A stretch of 11,173 bases of DNA from Cyclostephanos tholiformis. Lineage: Eukaryota; Bacillariophyta; Thalassiosirophyceae; Thalassiosirales; Thalassiosiraceae. Of the stretch, positions 1 through 6,414 are shown one piece after another. Where the stretch lies: positions 1 through 11,173 of the forward strand of contig JALLPB010001112.1 in the NCBI GenBank assembly GCA_036939975.1. Reading direction: 5' to 3'. The notes beneath the pieces are model-generated. The model worked only from the letters and a program-made list of their open reading frames with translations. It made no database searches and had not been told where the DNA came from. Every line of letters starts with the position of its first letter. Position 1 is the stretch's first letter. The translations under genes were made by a program, and so were the position numbers.

Positions 1-17
1 AGAAGCTCGTAAAAAAT

Positions 18-37
18 TTGACGTTCACGAACGTCAA
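18..37. promoter_or_regulatory. Dyad-symmetric TGACGT element upstream of RING gene
   Basis: Two perfect 9-bp arms, TTGACGTTC (18-26) and GAACGTCAA (29-37), flank a 2-bp spacer. Each arm contains TGACGT/ACGTCA, the core bound by CREB/ATF-type bZIP proteins; the same core acts in diatom CO2/cAMP-responsive promoters. It ends 34 bp before the RING start codon, where a proximal promoter or 5' UTR element would be. A regulatory role is inferred. Confidence 0.4.
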
Positions 38-40
38 TAA

Positions 41-56
41 CTGTTAAGCTGTTAAC
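41..56 (+). repeat. CTGTTAAGCTGT motif, copy 1
   Basis: The 12-mer CTGTTAAGCTGT (41-52) runs into a second GTTAA. The identical 12-mer recurs at 7371-7382 and, inverted, at 6001-6012. Three exact copies in 11 kb are unlikely by chance, though A/T-rich bias raises the odds. Its meaning is unknown; it could be a scar or target site of a TTAA-specific transposon, or a shared regulatory word. Confidence 0.35.
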
Positions 57-71
57 ACACCCAATATTATT

Positions 72-509
72 ATGTCATCAATCGCCTTCGAAGTCGCGCT
101 AGTGAGGGACAAAGTTGGTCCATACCCAAGCCCATCCAGCAGCCATACAGATGCCTCTCTTCTAGCTGCTCCTGCAACGTCCATTTTCATTTGCCCTGTA
201 TGTGAAGAAAATTTTACTGCATCACCAACTTTGGCTGTGGTATTGCCGAGTTGTCAACATCGCAGCTGCATGACATGCCTCATCAAGTGGATACTAGACA
301 GGGAAGAAGGTTTTGTATGCACAATGGGGATGACATGTCCCATCTGCCGCATTATCATTGGCAAGGTAGACGTTCTTAGAATGTTGGGTCGACACTTCCA
401 GCTCAGGGAAGCCGGATCCCATGAAGCACCAACTGACAATGAAGTGGAGAAATTAATCTTTCATTCGATCAATGAAAATATGAAGCCCTGTGCGATGTGT
501 GATGTGTGA
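72..509 (+). CDS. RING-finger (RBR-like) E3 ubiquitin ligase, N-terminal part
   Basis: A 145-residue frame from the first ATG. Residues 41-92 form a C3HC4 RING finger: C41-x2-C44-x16-C61-x-H63-x2-C66-x2-C69-x19-C89-x2-C92, with CPVC at the start and CPIC at the end. RING fingers recruit ubiquitin-loaded E2 enzymes, so the protein is probably a ubiquitin ligase. Residues 1-40 are Ser/Ala/Pro-rich without a clear domain. The frame stops just after KPCAMCDV, a CxxC pair that looks like the first ligand pair of an IBR/RING2 domain. The remaining ligands follow at once in another frame (503-619), which suggests one RING-between-RING-type gene broken by an indel. The RING call is firm. Whether the gene works as a RING-only protein, is a pseudogene, or is intact with a base error cannot be decided here. 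Confidence 0.7.
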   Translation: MSSIAFEVALVRDKVGPYPSPSSSHTDASLLAAPATSIFICPVCEENFTASPTLAVVLPSCQHRSCMTCLIKWILDREEGFVCTMGMTCPICRIIIGKVDVLRMLGRHFQLREAGSHEAPTDNEVEKLIFHSINENMKPCAMCDV

Positions 510-619
510 TGTGGGGGTATTGGATAGTAGAAAAGTGCATTGGGTGCGAGTGCGATAAGGTGAAATGCTTGTGCAGGTGTCAATTTTGCTACAGATGTGG
601 CGTCACTGATGGGATATAA
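503..619 (+). pseudogene. Frame-shifted IBR/RING2-like C-terminus of the RING gene
   Basis: Directly downstream, in the frame starting at 503, the sequence reads WIVEKCIGC (521-547) and then CDKVKCLCRCQFCYRCG (551-601), ending at TAA 617-619. The pattern C-x4-C-x-C-x4-C-x2-C with the FCY.CG signature is typical of IBR/RING2 zinc-binding domains of RING-between-RING ubiquitin ligases. There is no in-frame ATG at a useful place, and a stop at 500-502 precedes it, so it cannot be translated alone. It belongs to the RING gene upstream. The change of frame must fall between 503 and 509, inside a repetitive GATGTGT GATGTGT stretch prone to slippage or sequencing error. Confidence 0.65.
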
Positions 620-650
620 GACTGATAAATCTAAAAGGCGACTTTTTAAA

Positions 651-661
651 TTTTGGCGGGA
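651..661 (+). promoter_or_regulatory. E2F-like motif TTTTGGCGGGA
   Basis: TTTTGGCGGGA resembles the E2F/DP consensus (TTTSSCGC; TTTGGCGGGAA). It lies 32 bp past the end of the RING/IBR reading. A second, oppositely oriented match is at 873-883. No start codon close downstream is supported, so a target gene cannot be named. Motif similarity only. Confidence 0.25.
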
Positions 662-872
662 GAATTTGACGTACGAAAATCACTGAAGTGTCACTTAACT
701 TTGACCCCATACATATCTGGGAATCTCTACGACTGAAAAAAATAAGAAGCCGTTGAAAAAAAGGATCTCGTAGGCTTTCGTTCGGTGTACCAGACAATTC
801 GAGAGAACTTCTGGAAAAAGAGATATGGCAATTTTAGTCAATGTCCTACACGGTCTGTCCGGATTGAAAAAA

Positions 873-883
873 ATTTCCCGCCA
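873..883 (-). promoter_or_regulatory. E2F-like motif ATTTCCCGCCA, inverted partner
   Basis: ATTTCCCGCCA carries the TTTCCCGCC form of the E2F consensus and shares the 8-mer TGGCGGGA, inverted, with 654-661. The stretch 620-1068 around both motifs has no gene I can support. The frame at 785-967 has a hydrophobic stretch but lacks an ATG and is T-rich, so it is probably chance. Confidence 0.25.
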
Positions 884-1068
884 TTTTGCAAACGTTTCCT
901 TTTAATTTTATCAGTCTTATATGTGCTTCTTGCAATCCCGGTCATCTTTTTCTGGAGGAATACCTAATGTGCATGCCATGCCCTTGAGAGATGTTTATGG
1001 CTGGGACGATCTCTCGCACTCTGCATTAGGTGGAGACAAGGGAGGCTGGCTTGCATGGAACAACACAA

Positions 1069-1371
1069 TTAAGAGGAATGGGAACATAGGCAGTATTTGG
1101 CAGAGAATCCTTCTGTTAGTATCCTGATGTCCTTATCCATCCATGCAATGAAATGCTCAATGTCAACCTTACCACTCTTATTCACATCCATTTCTTTGAA
1201 AATGGCCTTGATTTTCTTGTTGGGAATCAGGAAGATGATGATGGAAATGTCCTTCTTGATCTTATGCTCATCAAGGTAGCCGGTGTTATCAATGTCAATC
1301 TCCTTGAAAATCTGTATCATCTTCCGATGGAAATAGTTTCTTATCCCTTGCCGAGGCAGCCAGTTGAGTTA
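1069..1371 (-). CDS. EF-hand pair, C-terminal part of a broken or spliced gene
   Basis: Counting from the Met at 1318-1320, residues 5-20 and 41-56 are two helix-loop-helix EF-hands. Loop 1 is DIDNTGYLDEHK and loop 2 is DVNKSGKVDIEH, each followed by hydrophobic helix residues, ending in FIAWM. EF-hands bind Ca2+. Here position 12, normally Glu and the bidentate ligand, is Lys in loop 1 and His in loop 2, so Ca2+ affinity may be weak or lost. Coding-like sequence continues upstream of the Met (NYFHRK) to a stop at 1369-1371, so the Met need not be the start. The same frame resumes at 1399-1578 with a basic stretch (RRRTKWAKDTAKKRYSG). This suggests either a pseudogene with two in-frame stops or a skipped intron. 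The parent protein is not identified. Confidence 0.5.
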
Positions 1372-1398
1372 GTTTTTAATGCTATTAAATAAGAACAA

Positions 1399-1578
1399 TC
1401 ATTTCATTCTTGGGATGCTGGATGGTTGTTGTTTGTATGGTGAAACCAGACCACTGTATCTCTTCTTGGCAGTATCCTTGGCCCATTTTGTTCTCCTCCT
1501 GATTTTGTTTGTCTTACTGTCATTTCCATTTCCCCCCTCTGTTAAAAAAGTAGAGCAAGTAAAATGATGTCGGGAAAC
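1399..1578 (-). other. Basic open segment upstream of the EF-hands, possible exon
   Basis: This segment is in the same frame as the EF-hand segment and ends in a stop at 1399-1401. It reads a hydrophilic, Lys/Arg-rich peptide (GNGNDSKTNK, then RRRTKWAKDTAKKRYSG) that looks coded rather than random. On the minus strand an acceptor-like pyrimidine-rich run ending in AACAG meets the frame at about 1539. A CTAAC branch-like sequence followed by CAAG lies at 1349-1371, before the EF-hand part. These fit a multi-exon gene, but no donor is convincing. No family recognised. Confidence 0.25.
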
Positions 1579-2319
1579 TTGTTAGTCACTTCATTGATGG
1601 GAAACAAGTGAAAGGCACAGAATGATGCCACCATGAGAATTGCATTTCTTGAGTCAGCCTTGCAGTGGTCATCTTTGAAGCCAAGGAAGACCAACTTCTC
1701 CCCTTCATTGGGTGTCAGATAAGTACTGCAAGGGCATGGACAAGAAGAGTGGAGGAACGTCATCATATGCTTCGTCATCATCACCTATTGTCCCTCCAAC
1801 CCCATGCCCTTGCATGTTGATGTTGCAGTCAAAGATTTGCATGATGATGTGACAGAAATGTTTGTTGATTTTAATTGTGACAAGAGCAACAAGAGCCACA
1901 TGAGTGACTTCAAAGGCAGGGACAGTAAGGTCTGCAAGGACAGCAAGGCATTCACTGAGATCTGCCTCTTCTCTCCCTTCCTGTCCATTGCAAGTGATGA
2001 CAATGATGACATCGACAATACAATGGACCAGGTCTCCAGACTGTAAAGAGCTGTTGTTGCCCATGGGGATGCCAATGCGATGGTAAAGGACAAGGATTTT
2101 AGTGGCAACAAGAGCAAAAACAAGTACAGCAAGGTTGGCAAGGAAAACATGGCAACAAATGAGGAGTGCCTTGTGCAGCTCCCTTGGGAGAAAGTGGCAA
2201 TGAGGGAGGAGTGCTATACATGGCTCCCTTGTCCACCACTGATTTGTTGCCATTGTCAGTGACCACCAGCTCAGCGGAAGGGGGAGATGATAGTCAGTCT
2301 TGACCATCTTTTGGTTCAT
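1542..2319 (-). other. Unresolved minus-strand open frames (possible 5' exons or chance)
   Basis: A 204-codon open stretch (1705-2319) has hydrophobic segments near ALLICCHVFLANLAVLVFALV and VIIVITC. It is followed in another frame by 1542-1784, which reads coding-like (NEGEKLVFLGFKDDHCKADS). Both point toward the EF-hand segments. However, the plus strand is also open across 1804-2046 and 2080-2262. That reflects repeated GCAAC, AAGAGC and GATGAT words and makes open length weak evidence. I recognise no domain. This may be the upstream part of the EF-hand gene or decayed sequence. Confidence 0.2.
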
Positions 2320-2503
2320 TATTTATGAAAAGTGTGGAGTTGGACCCTTCTGCATGGTACACTCCAAACATGATCCTGAAAGCTTAATAAACTTGCAAAA
2401 AATGTGGAATCAGTCTTCCTTCAAAATCTCTGCACATGAAAGGATTCGACTTAGTGACTAAACATTGAAGACTCACTACTGAGCACTACATAAGAATCTT
2501 GTG

Positions 2504-3290
2504 TCAAGTATTCCTCCCAAAACTCTTGATAAATTGGCTAACATGGAGGATTGGAGTCAAGTCACAAAGGAATGGATGAGATTTTTCAGGTATGCATTGG
2601 ATTCTACATGAAGTATAAACATGTATGTGGGTGGATGTACCTGAAACTAATCTGCCTGATGAAGAAGCAATGTATCATGCTTCTCAATAAGCTTGATGAG
2701 CGGAGTGGCATGGGCGGTCATGTGCTTCTCTTTGTGAAGAAAGTTGTGAAAATCTCGAATCTATTGGCGACGACCAATACTACGCTGCAATGTATGTTGA
2801 ATTTTGAGAAAGGATGAGACAAAAAGATCCTTAAGAATTCTTATCATCATTCTCCACAACTCATGAAATCCAATTATGTTATTTTAACAAAGGAACTCCT
2901 CAGAAAACATGTAAGGCTGCTACATTTGCAATGGAAGCCTTCATGGCCATATGGTTGGATGAAACATTTCATTTATGAAAGGACACTTTATCATCATCAC
3001 AACATGTTGTTATAGGGTCTTTCTTGGTAAATTTGGATCAAGAAACTGGTCGTGCATTATGATTTGAAACACATAGGTTCTACTTATGTTATGTTCACTA
3101 ATCAACACCAGTGAATGCCTGGAAGATGTTCACAGCAAGGAATTGCAATGATGACATGCAAGAGATCCATATCGAAGCTGAGGTCAAAGCCGAGGTCAAA
3201 GCAAAGATCAAAGAGATGTCTTCTCTTTCAAAAGTGAATAAGAAAGGAACACATGGAGGAGTAGATGTGTCATTTATTTTAACTTGGCTT
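2504..3290 (+). pseudogene. Decayed coding sequence of unknown family
   Basis: Coding-like peptides appear in order on the plus strand: LDKLANMEDWSQVTKEWMRF (2525-2584, one frame), then in a second frame VDVPETNLPDEEAMYHASQ (2631-2687), ESIGDDQYYAAMYVEF (2757-2804), KAATFAMEAFMAIWLDETFH (2910-2969) and NAWKMFTARNCNDDMQEIHI (3114-3173). From 2631 on all of them share one frame, interrupted by at least eight stops (2688, 2694, 2697, 2814, 2832, 2976, 3060, 3099). That fits an old gene decaying mainly by point mutation. Near the end is a short EVKA repeat encoded by a repeated GAGGTCAAAGC (3180-3202). I do not recognise the family. It could be another mobile-element relic. Confidence 0.3.
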
Positions 3291-3425
3291 GTGGTTGTTT
3301 TTGATCCCGCATCGAACCTCTCGTCTTGCTCTTGTCACACTGCGGCCTCACATTCTTCATCTCCCGTTGCCATCCATCCACTCCGGATTTCGGCCTCTCG
3401 TCTGCCATTGCTACCTAGTGTACAA

Positions 3426-3438
3426 GGGGGGGGGGGGG
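3426..3438 (+). repeat. G13 homopolymer
   Basis: Thirteen consecutive G on the plus strand, 30 bp past the stop of the minus-strand methyltransferase gene; on that strand it is a C13 run in the likely 3' UTR. The region 3291-3467 otherwise shows no gene. Confidence 0.9.
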
Positions 3439-3467
3439 ATGTCCTACTAAACAAGCTTTTACTCTAA

Positions 3468-5618
3468 TCAAGACGCAAATGAGCCAATTTTATCTCGTGT
3501 AAATTGCACTGCACCAACATTGTGAGGTGTCCAAATTGAACCACATTCAGACTTTGGTACGAAATGATGCTTCAATGCGAGACTGTGCTTACTCTCGCTT
3601 GGAAAACAATCACTGTTAATTGTTTGAACAAACATCAATCCCGGGGAAACAGAGGAGATTCCATGCAGTTTCAGATGGTCCCTCCAAACATTGATATCTG
3701 CCAAGTCATTTCTCACAGCCCGACGTTGAGCATACATGTCGGCGTCGATTGCATTTTCGTTAGTAAACACCAATCCGTTTGCCGCCTGCTGCGAGCCCCA
3801 CCAGGTTTCCAATCTTGCGGTCAAGTTATATTTAACACCGTCCCCGCCCATGGATCTTGTCATTGTTGACGATGGAAGTGGTGGGTTCATAAATTCCGAA
3901 ACCACAGCCAACAAACCTCCATCGGATTTCAGAAGCGACGGAGCCATTCGCACTATAGCGCGCAAGCAATCTTCACCGCTGGCCCCGCCGGAGGAAAAGA
4001 GGCCATAGCGCGGAGCGTTGTCTCCATCGGCGTCGCTGCCTTCCGCACACAAGGATGATGTCGAGTAGTCCAATCTCGTTGGTGGCACGGGGATAAACGG
4101 TGGATTGGCGAGTAAGAAATCGAACTTTCGGTCATCCTTGTGCGGATTTAGTTGATTGCGATGATGTTGCTTTTTGGAGTTTATCATTATCTTCATAATC
4201 ACTTCATTCAACGATTCGCAATTTGCATGTGACTGTTCCGAGAGCAAGTCAGCGTGTACCGTGACAATTTTATCCTTCAACCCGTTCAAATGAGCGTTGA
4301 AAGTTGTGAATCTCAGTGCGCGATAGTTAACATCGACCGCCACGGCAAATGGTTCGTCGCCGGCCAACCCCCCCTCCCGCGACTCCAGCATCGCGATCGC
4401 GGCCAGTGCTTGTACTCCAGATCCGGTGCACACGTCCAATATTCGCCCGTACGCAGAAGATCGACTTTGGATGATATTCGACATGCTCGCGTGAAGGTGA
4501 TGTATCAACGCCAGAGAATCCGGCCCAATGTACATAACTGCCCCTTCCTCATCGCCCATCTCTTTAGTTGTAACAGCATCATCGCTATCATATCGTAAGC
4601 GATCGAGAGAAGTCGTTCCGAGAACGGTCGGATGTAAATCCGTCATGAGCACGATGTTCTTCCTGTTTCTACTATTTTTGTTGTCTGCATGACGTCCATC
4701 GATCAGAGACGATGGTGATCTTATCGGCGGTATTTCCAAAGGGAACAAGTGAACCAATGGCACAACCCATTCTGAATTTACAATTTCCCGTCTTTCAACG
4801 AAAGAACAAGCGTTCAAATTGTCAGATACAAAGACCAATCCCAACCTCAACATCAATTCCAAGGTCTCGTAGCCCCCTACGACATGTTCTACAAAGAGGT
4901 GCTTAGGCACGCAGCTCGCGAGGAGGAAGAGCGCGACGAGGCATCGCAACGAGCCCAGCCATTCGTCGTTGTCATCCCTCGTGCCTGTTGAGTGGTCGAT
5001 CGATCTCGACACGTCGAATCCCTGACCGGCGACGAGCGAACGAACGTACACGGGTCCCATAGGATAGTCCTCTTCGTGCAATCCCATTCCGAGAAATCGT
5101 CTTCGATCGCCATCGTTTTCATTCCCATCGTTCTCTAAGGGATCACGCGTTCTTCTTGTCGGCATTTCAAAAACGCTCTTGCGGAGGGTGGCGTGACGAT
5201 ATCGACTCCGATCGAGGACGTTGCGCAGCCTCCCAATGTCCCCCTCCCAACGGTCCGTATCCGCCGCCCGCCGCCGTCGGACATCGTTCGACGACCGCGG
5301 GGGAAGATGATACGGTCTTCCCACCCTCGACAGAATTTCCCTCGCGGCGGGCCCCGACGCCGATATTCGCGTGGCCGCGCTTGTATCGCGCCAATCGACT
5401 GTCGTCTGCGGTGACTGTCCGATTCGTCCTCCACGGTATCGCGTTTGGGACGCTCCTCCTTGATTGACGTTGTGATCGTATTTAACGTCATCGCCTCCCG
5501 CAGGTAAGGCGGATGACGACGACGGCGGCGGTGACGACCACGAAAGACCGCGAAACCCAAACGCGATCAGAGGGGCAGAGGACGACGATAGCGCGATCAG
5601 GAGGGGTACGGGGCGCAT
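3468..5618 (-). CDS. Class I SAM-dependent methyltransferase with N-terminal presequence
   Basis: A single 716-codon frame without introns. ATG 5616-5618 is the first Met after an in-frame TAG seven codons upstream, so the start is well supported. Residues 1-22 (VPLLIALSSSSAPLIAF) look like a signal peptide; a Phe follows the likely cleavage site, as in diatom plastid presequences. Residues 30-190 are Ser/Arg/Asp-rich and probably disordered. Residues 215-330 look like a helical/winged N-terminal domain, then MYIGPDSLALI at 362-372. The methyltransferase core has SAM motif I ILDVCTGSGVQAL (393-405), the acidic-loop segment AVDVNYRALRF (427-437), a second acidic motif HADLL (455-459) and motif IV NPPF (505-508), followed by YGLFSSGGASGEDCLRAIV (538-556). 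NPPF places it with Methyltransf_small/HemK-like enzymes that methylate an amide or amino nitrogen. The order of motifs recalls actinobacterial DUF7059-type methyltransferases; this is from memory. The substrate is unknown. The gene appears more G/C-rich than its flanks. Confidence 0.88.
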   Translation of the reverse strand: MRPVPLLIALSSSSAPLIAFGFRGLSWSSPPPSSSSALPAGGDDVKYDHNVNQGGASQTRYRGGRIGQSPQTTVDWRDTSAATRISASGPAAREILSRVGRPYHLPPRSSNDVRRRRAADTDRWEGDIGRLRNVLDRSRYRHATLRKSVFEMPTRRTRDPLENDGNENDGDRRRFLGMGLHEEDYPMGPVYVRSLVAGQGFDVSRSIDHSTGTRDDNDEWLGSLRCLVALFLLASCVPKHLFVEHVVGGYETLELMLRLGLVFVSDNLNACSFVERREIVNSEWVVPLVHLFPLEIPPIRSPSSLIDGRHADNKNSRNRKNIVLMTDLHPTVLGTTSLDRLRYDSDDAVTTKEMGDEEGAVMYIGPDSLALIHHLHASMSNIIQSRSSAYGRILDVCTGSGVQALAAIAMLESREGGLAGDEPFAVAVDVNYRALRFTTFNAHLNGLKDKIVTVHADLLSEQSHANCESLNEVIMKIMINSKKQHHRNQLNPHKDDRKFDFLLANPPFIPVPPTRLDYSTSSLCAEGSDADGDNAPRYGLFSSGGASGEDCLRAIVRMAPSLLKSDGGLLAVVSEFMNPPLPSSTMTRSMGGDGVKYNLTARLETWWGSQQAANGLVFTNENAIDADMYAQRRAVRNDLADINVWRDHLKLHGISSVSPGLMFVQTINSDCFPSESKHSLALKHHFVPKSECGSIWTPHNVGAVQFTRDKIGSFAS

Positions 5619-5788
5619 GCTTATTTCGTAAGAGTACTATGTAGTGGGTCTGAGGTTCGAAGATGTTGTTTAGTGTATTTTACGTATGGTACATAAGTAA
5701 TCCATGATGTGTCTGCAGCGAATTCATTTGTTTGAGACTACCGGAATTGTAACATTTTACGTCTTTTGTTACGTGTTTTGAGTCACAA

Positions 5789-5930
5789 ATTGCAATTCTC
5801 TTTTGTTTTTGCAATTTTCATTGCGTTTGCAATTTTTTTCACCTTTCATCATGATATATTGATCCTACGTGGACGTTTGCAATCTTCATATGTGTTAGCA
5901 ATTCTCATAATATGCATTTGCAATGTTTAT
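5789..5930. promoter_or_regulatory. Array of six GCAAT motifs upstream of the methyltransferase
   Basis: GCAAT followed by a pyrimidine-rich TTCTC/TTTTC tail occurs at 5792, 5811, 5829, 5879, 5898 and 5920. Spacings are 19, 18, 50, 19 and 22 bp. The first copy contains the palindrome ATTGCAAT (5789-5796), a C/EBP-like bZIP half-site pair. The array lies 170-310 bp upstream of the methyltransferase ATG, where a promoter would be. Function is inferred from position and repetition; it could also be a decayed minisatellite. Confidence 0.4.
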
Positions 5931-6000
5931 AATTGGGAGTCCTGATAACTGTGATTGAAATCGACTGCGGTGGGAATGAAAACAGTCAAATGTTTTTTTA

Positions 6001-6012
6001 ACAGCTTAACAG
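6001..6012 (-). repeat. Inverted copy of CTGTTAAGCTGT, left of the transposase relic
   Basis: ACAGCTTAACAG is the exact reverse complement of the 12-mer at 7371-7382. It contains TTAA (6006-6009), the last TTAA before the transposase relic; none occurs between 6010 and its coding remnant. TTAA is the target sequence of piggyBac-type transposons, so this may mark an element end. The inner flanks match the other copy only over CAGCT, so a terminal inverted repeat is not shown. Confidence 0.35.
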
Positions 6013-6065
6013 CTGTCACGGTTCAGGCGGGAATGACAAAACTCGCCACCGTACTTTTCTTTGTA

Positions 6066-6077
6066 GGTACATGTACC
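6066..6077. repeat. 12-bp perfect palindrome GGTACATGTACC
   Basis: A 12-bp self-complementary sequence within the GGTGGGAA-motif region, between two of those motifs. It could be a dimeric protein-binding site or chance; no further support. Confidence 0.25.
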
Positions 6078-6414
6078 CATGGTGGGAACCAATTTTTACT
6101 TCTGAATCTCCAATTTCAACATGGTGGGAACAGTTTTCATGTTCGTCACCTGCTTCTGCATACGTGGGAATTATCCAGTTGCCTCTCATTGAATCCACAA
6201 AAAGATCTCTCAGATGGAACACTTTGACCATGGTGGAAATGGTCAGTGGAATCAGTGTTTTGGTTGGGGGGGCTGATATCATACGGATATGTCCCCCATG
6301 TCTTGGGAATGATGGCGTATGTTTATTTGCCAACTATGGACCGGTAGTTTTTGAGATGGGTTAGATACTTTCTATAACTATTCTTGCATACCCTCAACTT
6401 TCAGCATCCCCAAC

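Larger units (their letters stand above)
5969..6242 (+). repeat. Dispersed GGTGGGAA motifs
   Basis: GGTGGGAA or close variants occur at 5969, 6026 (GGCGGGAA), 6081, 6123, 6162 (CGTGGGAA) and 6231 (GGTGGAAA). Three are preceded by CAT, giving CATGGTGGGAAC twice. Spacing is 39-69 bp, so this is not a strict tandem. Frames are open on both strands here (for example 6016-6333 minus) but look like by-products of the repeats. This may be the subterminal region of the transposon relic that follows. Confidence 0.35.

Noticed and set aside
504..527. Possible GT...AG intron joining the RING and IBR frames
   Set aside because: It would be only 24 nt long, and the following codon would be TAG, so it does not restore the reading.
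785..967. 60-codon plus frame with a hydrophobic, membrane-like segment
   Set aside because: No ATG start (opens at GTG), T-rich composition explains the hydrophobic run, no family resemblance.
1804..2262. Plus-strand open frames opposite the minus-strand open frame
   Set aside because: Both strands are open here because of repeated AAGAGC, GCAAC and GATGAT words; no domain on the plus strand.
3564..5467. Several plus- and minus-strand frames of 60-141 codons overlapping the methyltransferase gene
   Set aside because: They are shadows of the 716-codon gene, which has clear motifs and accounts for the open length.
5653..5661. GGTTCGAAG resembling a tRNA T-loop
   Set aside because: No pairing T stem, acceptor stem or anticodon arm can be found around it.
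6016..6364. Open frames on both strands of about 100 codons
   Set aside because: They coincide with the GGTGGGAA repeats, show no family pattern, and both strands are open at once.
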